Below, piece after piece: positions 21,563 to 32,091 of a stretch of DNA of 64,000 nt. The stretch lies in NCBI GenBank assembly GCA_030847615.1, contig JAUMIR010000001.1:160801001-160865000 (forward strand). Direction: 5' to 3'. Source of the DNA: Gambelia wislizenii. Lineage: Eukaryota; Chordata; Lepidosauria; Squamata; Crotaphytidae. A model generated the notes under the pieces. It was not told where the DNA came from, made no database searches, and saw nothing but the letters and a program-made list of their open reading frames with translations. Every line of letters starts with the position of its first letter. Position 1 is the stretch's first letter. Position numbers and translations under genes: made by a program.

Positions 21563-22900
21563 CTAGTTGCTTTTGCTTTGTTGTTGTTGTTGTTGTTTTT
21601 TCACAAGGAGGTCGTGGAATTTACCTTGGAATTTTCTTCCGTGTTTCCAAACTTCAGGTGGGATTCCATCAATCCCAGCTGCCTTGCCATTTTTCATCTG
21701 CTTTATGGTCCTAAGAGTCCCTTCCAAAGTGGGAGCTATGTCCAATTCATTCTTCATTGGTTTTTGTATCATATGTTGGATAGCTGAGCCTTGGACTACT
21801 CGGCCAGCACTAAAGAGACTTTGAAAATTTTCAGCCCATCGATTCAGGATGGAGGCTTTATCAGTAATTAATGTTTGACCATCCGTACTGTATAAGGAGA
21901 TTTGGAGTACTGTATAAGGAGCTGTACTGTACAAGTCGGTCCAAACGCTGCTTTAAGAGCTTCATAAAATCCTCTAAGTTCACCAAGATCTGCACAGCAT
22001 TGTGTCTTTTCTGCTATATTGATCCACCATTTGTTCTGCATGTCTCGTAGTTTTTGTTGAAGTTTACTACATGTGACATGGAAAGCTGCTTTTCTTACAT
22101 GGTAAGTTGGCTGGGCGAGGTATGCCTGGTGAGCAGTTCTCTTCTTTGCCAACAGCTCCTGGATCTCTTGGTTGTTTTCATCAAACCAGTCTTGATTTTT
22201 CTTGTGGGAGAACCCGAGGGATTCTTCCGCAGACTGGAGGATACTGTTTTTGATATGTTGCCAAAGCACTGTAGGAGAAGGATCTGTAGGATGGTCTTCA
22301 AGTTTTGTTTGCAGATTTGCCTGGAAGTTGTCTCTCATGGTAGCTTGTTGAAGATTGTTGACTTGGAGTTTCTTCTTTAAGATGCCACCCCTCTTAGGTT
22401 TGAACTTAAGATGAAGATTTAGTTTACATCTGACGAGGTGATGATCTGTTTGGCATTCTGCACTGGGCATCACTCGAGTATGACGGACATCGCAAATGTT
22501 TCTCTGGCGGACTAGAACACAGTCAATGAGGTGCCAATGTTTGGATCGGGGATGCATCCAGGTTGTCTTCAAGCTATCTTTCTGCTGAAAGATAGTGTTT
22601 GTAATAGTCAGCTGTTGTTCTGCACAGAACTCTAGCAAGAGGCGTCTGTTATCATTACAATTTCCAACACCATGCTTGCCTAAGACACCTTTCCACGCTT
22701 CAGAGTTCTTTCCGACTCTTGCATTGAAGTCACCAAGGATAATAATTTTATCTTCTACAGGGACTTTTTAAATGAGGTGGCGTAGGCCTGCGTAGAATTT
22801 GTCTTTCTCAACAGGGTTGGCTTGTATAGTTGGGGCATATATACTGAAGAGAACAACATATGGGAAGTGTAAGGAAATAATGCGATCAGAGTGAATTGCT
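21563..22900 (-). pseudogene. LINE-B endonuclease to RT start (inverted 5' half)
   Basis: Minus frames encode, 5' to 3', 'FSVYAPTIQANPVEKDKFY', 'IIILGDFNARVG', 'LLLEFCAEQQLTITNT', 'TTWMHPRSKHWHLIDCVLVR' and 'TDHHLVRCKLNL'. These are APE-type endonuclease blocks, including the GDFNARVG and SDH-like TDHHLV motifs. The linker 'NQDWFDENNQEIQELLAKKR' and the RT entry 'KNGKAAGIDGIPPEVWKHG' follow. A local duplication (GTACTGTATAAGGAG repeated near 21890-21925) breaks the frame, as does a stop near 22770. Not functional. Confidence 0.8.
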
Positions 22901-23775
22901 TGGACTCAGCTATCCAACATATGATACAAAAACCAATGAAAAATGAATAAGACATAGCTCCCACTTTGGAAGAGACCCTTAACGCCATACAGCAGTTAAG
23001 AGTACAGGAGGTCATGTACTCCACATTAAATTCCACGAACTCCATGTGAATTGCTGGGAAAAAGGGGAACTGCCATCAAATCTCCGAGATGCAGTCATCA
23101 TCAGCCTTACAAGAAAAAAGGAGCAAAATCCAATTGCTCAAACTATCGAGGCATAACACTGCCCTCTATTGCTGGAAAAATCCTTGCAAGGATACTCCTG
23201 AACAGATTACTTCCTGCTATTGCAGAAGAACTTCTCCCTGAAAGCCCATGTGGCTTCAGAGCCAGTAGGAGTACTACAGACATGGTATTTGCCCTTAGGC
23301 AACTGCAAGAGAAATGTAGGGAGCAGAACAAGGGACTCTGTAACATTTGTTGGCCTCACCAAAGCCTTCGACACTGTGAGTAGAAAAGGCCTGTGGCAGA
23401 TCCTGGAAAGATTAGGATGTCCCCCCAAATTCCTTAAAATGACTGGGAAGCATCATCTCCTCAGATGCCAAGATTGACAAAGAGATCAATCACAGATCAG
23501 CAAAGGCATATAGCGCATTTGGAAGACTTTACAAAAGAGTCTGGAGTAACAAACACCTGAGGCAAAGCACAAAAATCAGTGTGTATAGAGCCATTGTACT
23601 GTCTATTCTCCTGTATGGGTCTGAAACATGGGTCACCTATCGCCACCACTTACAACTCCTCAAACTCTTTCATCAGCGCTGTATACGCACAATCCTAAAT
23701 ATACACTGGACTGACTATGTGACAAATGTTGCTGGATGAGTCCTTCCTGAACCTTCGTTTGTGAAGAAAAGACAG
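21580..23775 (+). mobile_element. LINE-B copy with 5' inversion (twin-priming structure)
   Basis: The right part, about 22905-23775, reads on the + strand from the RT N-terminal region to the 3' end. The left part, about 22900 back to 21590, reads on the minus strand from the endonuclease to the RT N-terminal region. The stretch 'QHMIQKPMKNE..DIAPTLE' is present in both parts. Inversion with overlap at the junction is what twin priming predicts. The 3' half also has an internal deletion: 'CPPKFLKM' runs directly into the downstream 'GSIISSDAK' region, losing the YADD box. It ends in an AG-rich tail before a SINE. Confidence 0.75.
23051..23480 (+). pseudogene. LINE-B RT palm fragment
   Basis: 'CSNYRGITLPSIAGKILARILLNRLL' (in parts), 'LPESPCGFRASRSTTDM' and 'LRQLQEKCREQN' are followed, one frame over, by 'GLTKAFDTVSRKGLW'. 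The Asp expected in the catalytic 'D-L-T-K-A-F-D' motif A is Gly here, and motif C is deleted. This copy cannot encode an active RT. Confidence 0.8.
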
Positions 23776-23780
23776 AGAGT

Positions 23781-24004
23781 GTTGTTGTTGTGTGCATTCA
23801 AGTTGTTTCTAACTTAAGGTTACCCAAAGGCTAATCTATCATGGGGTCTTCGTGGCAAGATTTGTTCAGAGGGGTTTTGCCATTGTATTCCTCTGAGGCT
23901 AAGAAAATTATCCAAGGTTACTTAGTGGGTTTCAATGGCTGTTCAAACCCTGGTCCCCTGGAGTCCTAATCCAACATTCAAACCAGTACTCTATGCTGGC
24001 TCTT
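23781..24004 (-). mobile_element. tRNA-derived SINE
   Basis: A minus-strand copy with its tRNA-like head near 24004 ('GAGTACTGGTTTGAATGTTGG..', B box GGTTTGAACAGCC). The body is 'AAACCCACTAAGTAACC' and the tail GTTGTTGTTG is at 23781. It directly abuts the LINE-B 3' tail. Confidence 0.75.
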
Positions 24005-24264
24005 CTTTTTTAAAGATATGTTTAAAGAGCATTTTCACACAATATTAGACCATTCTGATCAATACTGATAGAACATCCAGACAAGGACAATAGAATCACG
24101 GAAAAATTTCAAGATTTATGTCATCTCTCAGGTTCTTTCCAGAAATACTGAAACTAATAATGCTTCCCTGTGTCATATGATTTGGGCATGTTCAGTGGTT
24201 ACCCCTTTATGTTTGGACTTATATCAATTTTGTGCAGGAAAAATCTTTGATATTTGTAGACATA

Positions 24265-24478
24265 AATGTTGCTGTTGTGCACCTTCAAAGTCATTTCCAA
24301 CTTATGACAGCCTTAAGGCAAATTTATCACACGGGGTTTTCTTGGCAAGATCAGAGGGAGTCACCTTCCTCTGAGGTTCAGAGAGTGTAACTTGGCTTTC
24401 ATGGCTGAGCGGAGATTCGAACCCTGGTCTCTAGAGTCATAGTCCAACACTCAAACCACTACACCACACTGGCTCTCT
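24265..24478 (-). mobile_element. tRNA-derived SINE, nearly full length
   Basis: On the minus strand it begins 'AGAGAGCCAGTGTGGTGTAG'. The A box TGGTGTAGTGG and B box GGTTCGAATC have normal tRNA spacing. The body then reaches 'GGTGCACAACAGCAACA'. It is the best preserved copy of this SINE in the window and is inserted in the L1 remnant. Confidence 0.85.
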
Positions 24479-24781
24479 GACAAAGATATTTTTTAAAACT
24501 ATATCCCTGAGACAAATGGTCAATAGAGCTGGATCATGCATGCTTTTATTCGTTCAAAGGGCTTTTACGGCAAGGCTAGAAAGATAAATGTTTTCCACCT
24601 TTTGTTCAATTGTCAAAATATCTGTGCTTCAGCTACTTGTGAAGGTCTATCTTACAGACACAGACTTCAAGATTTTTTTTTTAAAAAGCCAGGTTGTACT
24701 AATGTATATTCCTAGCCTACATTCATAGCCTATGTACTTTTCCTTTCCCACGTTTTCTTTTCTTTATTTGTAATCCTACTT

Positions 24782-24888
<107 letters not shown>

Positions 24889-25081
24889 CAGCACATGAGG
24901 TTCTTCCCAGGTGCCTGTGCGCTGCTTTTGCAGGCTTGGAAAGTAGATCCACACAAGAAGCCTAAATTACAGAAATGGAAGAATACAGTGATTCCATCCC
25001 AAGATGTCTGGCTAGTAAATTTGGTGGGCTTAGTGGAGTTGGATAAATTATCTACTTTAATAAGGGAGACATCCTTAAGTA

Positions 25082-25208
25082 TGAAGTCGAAGGCTTTCAC
25101 AGCCAGCATCCATACATTTCCCTTGTTTTTTTTTTCCGGGCTATGAGGCTGGAAAGAAACTATTCCAGAACACGGCCTTATGGCCCGGAAAAAACCCCAA
25201 GGGAAATC
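25082..25208. mobile_element. Short Penelope-derived insertion with 12-bp target duplication
   Basis: 127 bp flanked by the perfect 12-mer CATCCTTAAGTA (25070-25081 and 25209-25220). It starts TGAAGTCGAAGGCTTTCACA, the reverse complement of the end of the 35232-35898 element. The interior is a small foldback around 'CCGGGCTAT' and 'CGGCCTTATGGCCCGG'. It splits an L1 reading frame that resumes on the other side. Confidence 0.75.
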
Positions 25209-25281
25209 CATCCTTAAGTACTTTTATGGAAAACTGGGAACCTTTAATAGTCTTTTTTGCAGGAGCAGAAGGATAGAAGTA

Positions 25282-25857
25282 TAGTATAGAAGTAAGATCA
25301 AGGGAAGTAATAGTGCCGCTCTATTCTGCCTTGGTCAGACCTCACCTGGAATACTGTGTTCAGTTCTGGGCACCACAATTCAAAAAGGATATTGACAAAT
25401 TGGAGCCTGTCCAGAGAAGGGTGACTACAATGGTGAAGGGTCTGAACCATGCCTTGTAAGGAAAGACTTAGGGAGCTGGGTATGTTTAGCCTGGAAAAAC
25501 GACGGTTAAGGGGTGATATGATAGCCCTGTTTAAGTATTTGAAGGGGTGCTACATTGAGGATGGAGCAAGCTTGTTTTCTGCTGCTCCAGAGACTGGAAC
25601 ACGGAGCAATGGATGCAAGCTCCAGGAACAGAGATTCCACCTCAACATTAGGAGGAACTTTCTGACAGTAATAGCTGTTCGGCAGTGGAACACACTCCCT
25701 CGGAGCGTGGTGGGGTCTCCTTCCTTGGAGGTTTTTAAACAGAGGCTGGATGGCCATCTGTCAGGGGTGCTTTGATTGTGAATTCCTGCATGGCAGGGGG
25801 TTGGACTGGATGGCCCTCGTGGTCTCTTCCAACTCTACAATTCTATGATTCTATGAT
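25282..25857 (+). mobile_element. CR1 3' end fragment
   Basis: Encodes the CR1 ORF2 C-terminus ('[23 protein letters not shown]', '[15 protein letters not shown]', 'LEVFKQRLDGHLSG') with one frameshift near 25450. It ends in the CR1 3' tail 'CTACAATTCTATGATTCTATG'. It is 5'-truncated, as usual. The same region is intact in the large minus copy at 27082. Confidence 0.9.
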
Positions 25858-26130
25858 AAAATATTAAGAGTTGGTTTTGAAAATTAGTAGAAATAAGCAA
25901 GAGATTGAAGTATTTATTTATTTATTTATTATATTTGTACGCTGCCTTTCTCTCAAAATGAGACCCAAGGTGGATGTTTAGGGGAAGTAAAACTATAGAT
26001 TATCTAGAACCATTTATACAACAGTTGGAAGATAACATTTCATTCTTTCTTTTCTTCTTTCTGAACTTTTTCTTATTCTATTGCTTTTCCCCCTTTTTCT
26101 ATTTTTATACAGATTATGTATTGTTTTAAT
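25858..26130 (+). mobile_element. L1 3' end with an L2-like 3' fragment
   Basis: L1-like sequence resumes after the CR1 and reaches a T-rich 3' region (26040-26120). Positions 25912-25985 contain TATTTATTTATTTATT and 'GCTGCCTTTCTCTCAAAATG', a minus-strand L2-like 3' end. Both assignments are from composition and order only. Confidence 0.45.
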
Positions 26131-26994
26131 GTATATGTATGCATACATTAGGGTGTTGATGCCCCTGTCGTCATTCAGGCTTGATCTGCCTTTTCCACCT
26201 ACTTTCTCTCACTCTCAGGTGCCTCACTCAGATGTCAGGGAAAACACACAGTGCTGGTGCACCCAAGTGGATTTGACAGCTGTCACCCTGTGGTGATTCA
26301 CTGCCAGTTAGATCATGGGTTACTGAGTTGGTGGATGTTAAACAAGACATCTGATCACTGGATGTTTGCATCATGACAAGTCAGTTCTATAAAGCTGTTA
26401 TGCTAAAGTTGTGGTCTTTTAAAAAAATTTCCAGTGAAGTGTTTTGTGGTTTCTCCCTCTGCCAGGTTTTCATTTATTTCCCTGCTTTTGTTTTTACATA
26501 CTTATAGTATCTCTTGGGTTCTTCTCTCTTGCTTAGCCATGCCAATGTCTGTATTAAGTACAACAGATATTTATTTATTTGTCTGACTGTAAATGACTTG
26601 ACAGCCAACACTATTTTGCATGGCTTCTGGTAAAAAAAAAAAAAAGATAGTTGCAATTTGCACGTTGAAAATATGGGCCCACTTTCACTGAAATAAACCA
26701 TTCAAATCTATGATGAACATCAAAGTTGGGGGCATAAAAAACAAAACAGTAAATTGTAGTATTAGGAAATAACCATTTAATTATATCAAATTGTATATAA
26801 TTTGAGAAATTACCTCCAATGTTATGCCTAAATTCTCCTTCTCTTCTGAATAAAACACTGTATGTTGCAAGTCATGAAACTGATCGATCGGAGCTCCATT
26901 TGATCATTGGGAACTTTCAAAATGAGTCACAAATTGTCTGTATTTTGCTACTTCCTTGTTGCGGAGCAACAGGCAGAACCATCTAAGATTAATC
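26131..26994. other. No gene recognised
   Basis: AT-rich with an A-run near 26630; no element or gene boundary recognised. Confidence 0.5.
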
Positions 26995-27081
26995 ATAGAG
27001 TCATAGAATCATAGAATTGTAGAGTTGGAAGAGACCATGAGGGCCATCCACTCCAACCCCCTGCCATGCAGGAAATCACGA

Positions 27082-28662
27082 TCAAAGCATCCCTGACAGA
27101 TGGCCATCCAGCCTCTGTTTAAAGACCTCCAAGGAAGGAGACCCCACCACGTTCCGAGGGAGTGTGTTCCACTGCCAAACAGCTCTGACTGTCAAAAAGT
27201 TCCTCCTAATGTTGAGGTGGAATCTCTGTTCCTGGAGCTTGCATCCATTGCTCCGTGTTCCAGTCTCTGGAGCAGCAGAAAACAAGCTTGCTCCATCCTC
27301 ACCGTGACACCCCTTCAAATACTTAAACAGGGCTATCATATCTCCTCTTAACCGTCTTTTTTCCAGGCTAAACATACCCAGCTCCCTAAGTCTCTCCTCA
27401 TAAGGCATCGTTTCCAGACCTTTCACCATTTTAGTTGCCCTTCTCTGGACATGCTCCAATTTGTCAATATCCTTTTTGAATTGTGGTGCCCAGAACTGGA
27501 CACAGTATTCTAGGTGAGGTCTGACCAAGGCAGAATAGAGCGGCACTATTACTTCCCTTGATCTAGATACTATACTTCTATTGATACAGCCCAAAATCAC
27601 ATTGGCCTTTTTAGCTGCCGCATCACACTGTTGACTCATGTTCAACTTGTGGTCTACTAGGACTCCTAGATACCTTTCGCACGTAGTCTCGTTCAGCCAC
27701 GTTTCTCCCATCCTATATCTATGCATTTCATTTTTCCGCCCTAAGTGCAGTACCTTACATTTCTCCGTGTTGAATTTCATTTTGTTAGCTAAGGCCCAGC
27801 TCTCCAGTCTATCCATGTCATTCTGAATTTTGATCCTGTCCTCTAGGGTACTAGCTACTCCTCCTAATTTGGTGTCATCTGCAAATTTGATAAGTATGCC
27901 CCTAATTCCCTCATCCAAGTCATTGATAACGATGTTGAATAGCACTGGGCCCAGGACAGAATCCTGTGGTACCCCACTGGTCACATCTTTCCAAGACGAA
28001 GAGGAGACACTGCTGAGTACCCTTTGGGTTCGGCTGGTCAACCAATTACAAATCCATTGAACAGTTAACTTGTCTAGCCCACATTTTACAAGCTTGTTTG
28101 CAAGAATGTCATGGGGAACCTTGTCAAAGGCCTTACTGAAATCAAGGTATGTGATGTCCACAGCGTTCTCTTCATCTACCAAGCTGGTAACTTTATCAAA
28201 AAAAGAGATCAGATTAGTCTGGCATGACTTGTTTCTCTGAAACCCATGTTGACTTTTTGTGATTATGGCATTGCCTTCTAAATGTTCACAGACTCTCTGT
28301 TTAATGATCTGCTCTAGAATCTTCCCTGGTATTGATGTCAGACTAACTGGACAATAATTGTTGGGATCCTCTTTTTTCCCCTTTTTGAAGATGGGGACAA
28401 CGTTTGCCCTCCTCCAGTCTGCTGGGACTTCTCCTGTTCTCCAGGAATTCTCAAATATTATTGCCAATGGCTCTGAGATCACATTTGCCAGTTCTTTTAA
28501 TACTCTTGGATGCAGTTCATCTGGTCCTGGAGATTTAAATTCAATTAGATTAAGAAGGTATTCCTGTACAACCTCTTTGCTTATTCTGAGCTGGATTTCC
28601 CCTATTGTGTGCTCTGTTCCATTCTCCTCAGGTTGGTCCCCCTTTTCCTTTTTGGAAAACAC
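27082..28662 (-). pseudogene. CR1 ORF2, reverse transcriptase half
   Basis: 526 open codons covering the RT and C-terminal region. RT copies the element RNA at the nicked target. Seen in order: 'KSPGPDELHPRVLKEL' (about residue 43), 'NVVPIFKKGKKEDPNNY', motif A 'YLDFSKAFDKVPH' (about 170), motif B 'SGVPQDSVLGPVLF' (about 229), and motif C 'KFADDTKLGG' (about 259). The C-terminal '[14 protein letters not shown]' and '[15 protein letters not shown]' regions follow. Motif A and the FADD box look intact. Motif B has Asp where the family usually has Gly (PQGS), as in the 38529-39314 copy. The true ORF2 starts far upstream and is frameshifted near 28700. Confidence 0.9.
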
Positions 28663-29993
28663 TGAGGCAAAGAAGGTGTTGAGTAATTCTGCCTTCTCTC
28701 TGTCCCGTTAGCATTTCGCCATCTTCTCCACATAGTGGCCCTATCATTTCCTTCTTCCTCCTTTTGCTGCGGACATACCCAAAAAAAACCCTTTTTATTG
28801 TTCTTAACCTCCCTAGCAAGCCTGAGCTCATTCTGCACTTCAGATTTTCTGACTTTACTCCTACACGTGTTCGCTATCTGTTTGAATTCTTCTTTGGTGA
28901 TATCCCCCTTTTTCCATTTCCTATACATGTTCCATTTAAAACTTAGCTCCGTTGAAAGTTCTTTAGTCATCCATCCTGGTTTCTTGAGACACCTCCCATT
29001 TTTCTTCCTCAATGGTACTGTTTGAAATTGTGCCTTCAGTATCTCCCTTTTGAGAAAGTCCCATCCGTCTTGAGGTCTCTTCTCTTTTAGTATTCCTGAC
29101 CATGGGATCACCCCCAGTATTTCCCTGAGTTTATTGAAATCAGCTCTCCTAAAGTCAAGAATGTGTGTCTGACTGTGCCTGGCTTCTCCTTTCCACTGTA
29201 TAACAAACTCCAGGAGAACATGATCACTCTCACCTAAGGATCCCACCACTTGCACCCCATTAACCAGTTCATCTCTGTTGGTTAGGTTCAGATCTAAAAT
29301 AGCTGACCCCCTTGTTGACTCTTCCACCTTTTGGACCATGAAATTGTCTTCCAGGCAAGTAAGGAATTTGCTAGACCTTGAAGTTTTGGTTGAGTTAGAT
29401 TTCCAGCAAATATCAGGATAGTTGAAGTCACCCATCACTACTACATCTCTCCTTTCTGCATGTGTGTTCATCTGTTCTAGAAAGGTGTCATCCAATTCCT
29501 CCGTCTGACTTGGGGGTCTGTACTAGAGTCCCACAATAACATCCCTGTTGTTTCCCTCCCCTTTAATATTTATCCAGATGCTCTCCACCTGGCTTCCAGT
29601 ATTGATGTCATGGATCTCTTCACTGGTGTAAATATCCCTGACATATAATGCTATTCCTCCTCCTTTCCTGTTTGGCCTGTTCCTCTTATAAAGGTTATAC
29701 CCCTCTATTCCTTCACTCCAGTCATGAGACTCATCCCACCAGGTTTCAGTAATGCCTATTATATCATACTTGCTTTGTAGTGCTAGGAGTTCAAGTTCAT
29801 CTTGCTTATTTCCCATGCTCTGTGCATTAGTGTAGAGACATCTAAGACCATGTGTTCCCTTTACTTGCTGCCTGTGTAAGTTTTTTTGCCTCCCACTGTT
29901 GGGTCCTTGCACTGTTTGCCTTGTTCCCTCTATGACAGTTTGACTATTTTCTCCAGCCCCTTTGCCTTCCAGATTACTGTCTCCCTCCCCCAT
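28602..29993 (-). pseudogene. CR1 ORF2, endonuclease half
   Basis: Two minus frames. 29993-29523 holds the N-terminal endonuclease blocks 'LRCLYTNAQSMGNKQDEL', 'IIGITETWWDE' and 'NRKGGGIALYVRD'. 29495-28602 holds 'VVMGDFNYPDICW', 'LTNRDELVNGVQVVGSLGES' followed by 'DHVLLEF' (the SDH box), and the linker to RT. A stop separates the two near 29523. A frameshift near 28780-28800 separates the second from RT. The APE-type endonuclease nicks target DNA. Confidence 0.85.
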
Positions 29994-29998
29994 ATGAC

Positions 29999-30975
29999 TC
30001 AGTTTAAAGCCCTCCTGATCAAATTCTTGAAACTGTTGGCAAAAATATTTCTTCCAACTGTCGTAAGATGCACCCCATCTCTTGCCAGAAGTCCCCCCTC
30101 ATGGAAGCACAGTCCATGATCCAGGAATCCAAATTGTTCTCGGCGATACCATCTACGGAGCCAGTTGTTTACGTCGGCTATTTTCCTCTCTCTTCCTGGA
30201 CCATGCCCTTCAACTGGCAGAAGAGACGAGATGACAACCTGTGCGTCCATTTCTTTCAGCTTCCTCCCCAGGGCCTCATAATCTCTTCTGATCTTGGGAA
30301 AGCTGTGCCTTGCAGTATCATTGGTTCCCACATGGACCAAAAGGAAGGGGTAATGATCCGTAGGCTTGACGAGTCTTGTCAGCCTCTACGTCACATCACG
30401 GATCTTTGCCCCAGGGAGACAACACACCTCCCGAGTCATCTTGTCAGGCCCACAAACCACTGCTTCTGCACCCCGCAGCAAGGAGTCCCCCACCACCACC
30501 ACACGCCTCTGCTGAGGCTTCGCAGCTGCTGTTCCTTGCAGTGGTACTTTCAAGGTCCCCTGCTCTACCCCTGAAGTCTGTCCATGCTGTTCTTCCCTGT
30601 TGTCCTTGATAAGGGAAAGGGCTTTGAATCGATTCTATAGCTGCAAGCTGCTCAAAGAATCCCTGGATTTTCTTGTTCTATGTGTGACATTCCTCCAGCT
30701 GTCTACTTCCTGTGTCTGTGAAGTGTGACCCTTTCCTCTGCAGCCACTTCCTCTGTGCGGTCCGCATCCAAGACTGTTTGTTCTGTTCTGTCCAGGAAAA
30801 CCTCTTGCTCCCGAATCTGTTGAAGTGTAGCTACCCGTGTCTCCAGCTGCTGTACTTTCTCCTCCAAGAGGGCTATCAGCTTGCACTTGGTGCATGTGAA
30901 GTTCTCTTCTGTAGGCAAGAAGACAAACATCACACAAGTGTTGCAGGTGACTGCCACAGCCCCCTCAGTGTCCAT
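29999..30975 (-). pseudogene. CR1 ORF1 with Cys-rich head and esterase domain
   Basis: From 30975: 'VTCNTC' and 'FTCTKCKL' give two Cys-X2-Cys pairs, then a Leu-rich coiled coil ('LIALLEEKVQQLETRVATLQ'). After a frameshift near 30715 the esterase follows: block I 'VVVVGDSLLRGAE' (about 30500), 'GTND' (about 30325) and 'DGVHLT' (about 30050). These supply the Ser, Asn and Asp-His residues of SGNH hydrolases, a known CR1 ORF1 domain of uncertain role in retrotransposition. In-frame stops lie at 30635-30637 and 30386-30388. It ends just before the ORF2 frame at 29993. Confidence 0.85.
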
Positions 30976-31103
30976 GGTGAGAACTTTTAGTTAATCTAAA
31001 AACTCTTAGGTAATGCTGAGAACACTAAGCTGTACTTTTTGGTATGCTGTATTTTTGTTTGGTCACTGAAATTCGTGCGCCGTTAGGCTTGCGCCTCAGC
31101 AAC

Positions 31104-31260
31104 AAGCAGCCTCTCCCAACAGTCAAAATGGCTGTCTAGAAGCTGCTCTCCTTCTTCTCCCTGGCAGGAAACTGGCCTGGAAACTGGCAGGAAACTAGCT
31201 GTCCAGAAGCTGCTCTCTTTCTTCCCTCTGGCAGGAGACTGGCCTGGAAAGCCTCTGCAA
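31104..31260 (-). promoter_or_regulatory. CR1 5' monomers with TATA-like box
   Basis: 31104-31190 and a partial repeat at 31197-31250 carry 'CAGCCTCTCCCAACAG', 'CAAAATGGCTGTC' and 'CCTGGCAGGAAACTGG'. A further copy is at 31566-31656, beyond the minisatellite. On the minus strand, TATATAA lies at about 31265-31271, between the TGACTCA array and ORF1. 'CAAAATGGC' resembles a YY1 site. A promoter role is inferred, not shown. Confidence 0.55.
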
Positions 31261-31299
31261 GGTGTTATATACAGCTAGGCTCCCAGCTCCACGCCCTAG

Positions 31300-31543
31300 T
31301 GACTCACAGGTGTGACTCACAGGTGTGACTCACAGGTGTGACTCACAGGTGTGACTCACAGGTGTGACTCACAGGTGTGACTCACAGGTGTGACTCACAG
31401 GTGTGACTCACAGGTGTGACTCACAGGTGTGACTCACAGGTGTGACTCACAGGTGTGACTCACAGGTGTGACTCACAGGTGTGACTCACAGGTGTGACTC
31501 ACAGGTGTGACTCACAGGTGTGACTCACAGGTGTGACTCACAG
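31300..31543. repeat. 13-bp minisatellite, 19 units, each with TGACTCA
   Basis: The unit is GGTGTGACTCACA. TGACTCA starts at 31300 and recurs every 13 bp to 31534, 19 exact occurrences. TGACTCA is the AP-1 consensus. The array lies in the CR1 5' region, upstream of the TATA-like box and ORF1. I saw no variant unit apart from the edges. Confidence 0.97.
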
Positions 31544-31660
31544 AAGTTCCACCCCCTCAGTGACAAGCAGCCTCTCCCAACAGTCAAAATGGCTGTCCAG
31601 ATGCTGCTCTCCTTCTTCTCCCTGGCAGGAAACTGGCCTGGAAACTGGCAGGAAACTTAC

Positions 31661-32091
31661 TACAAACACTCTTAACCAGCAAAAGGACAGTCAAACAAAT
31701 TTAAATAATGGAATATATGAAACATTCCTTATCTTTGAATATTACACACACAGACACACATAAAGCAGGTCCATCTTTGCCTTTTTAAAAAATGTTGACT
31801 AAAGTAAGACACCAAACCTATATTCCCTCCTGTCCCTGTCCTTCACTCAAGGCCCAGTGGAGGAAGAAGGGGGGGACACTCTAATGGAGCCCAGAGATCG
31901 ACCACCATGCAGGGAAACAGCTTCGGAAGCTAAACAGAAGTACTTTTTAACAGTGTATGATGGTTTGCCAACTGTGGTCCAAGCTACAAAAATCTTATTT
32001 TGTTCAATTATCCATGCACTTGTGCTTTTCAGCCTTGACTACTGTAAAGTATTGTCTACTTTTAAAGATGAAACTTCACTGAGTACAGAAT
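31661..32091. other. No gene recognised
   Basis: Short stretch between the CR1 5' end and LINE-C. It contains a small ACACAC tract near 31743 and nothing else recognised. Confidence 0.5.

Larger units (their letters stand above)
26995..31660 (-). mobile_element. CR1 LINE, nearly full length with 5' control region
   Basis: A minus-strand CR1 with 5' region 31660-30980, ORF1 30975-29999, ORF2 29993-27082, and the typical CR1 3' tail (26995-27040, 'ATAGAATCATAGAATTGTAG'). The 5' region contains GC-rich monomers and a 19-copy minisatellite. ORF1 carries a Cys-rich head and an SGNH-type esterase; ORF2 carries an APE endonuclease and RT. Several frame breaks make it inactive. The RT half is one long open frame, so the insertion is fairly young. 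Part of a second copy is at 37837-40278. Confidence 0.9.

Noticed and set aside
21272..24096. 36-nt direct match (ATCAATACTGATAGAACATCC...) at about 21270 and 24060
   Set aside because: It might be a long duplication around the LINE-B insertion, but it is more likely two pieces of the same L1-related repeat. Flanking similarity was not enough to decide.
30068..30574. 168-codon + strand frame
   Set aside because: Antisense of CR1 ORF1, whose esterase blocks read on the minus strand.
31300..31543. CRISPR-like array
   Set aside because: Units are 13 bp with no spacers. It is a tandem minisatellite in a vertebrate LINE.
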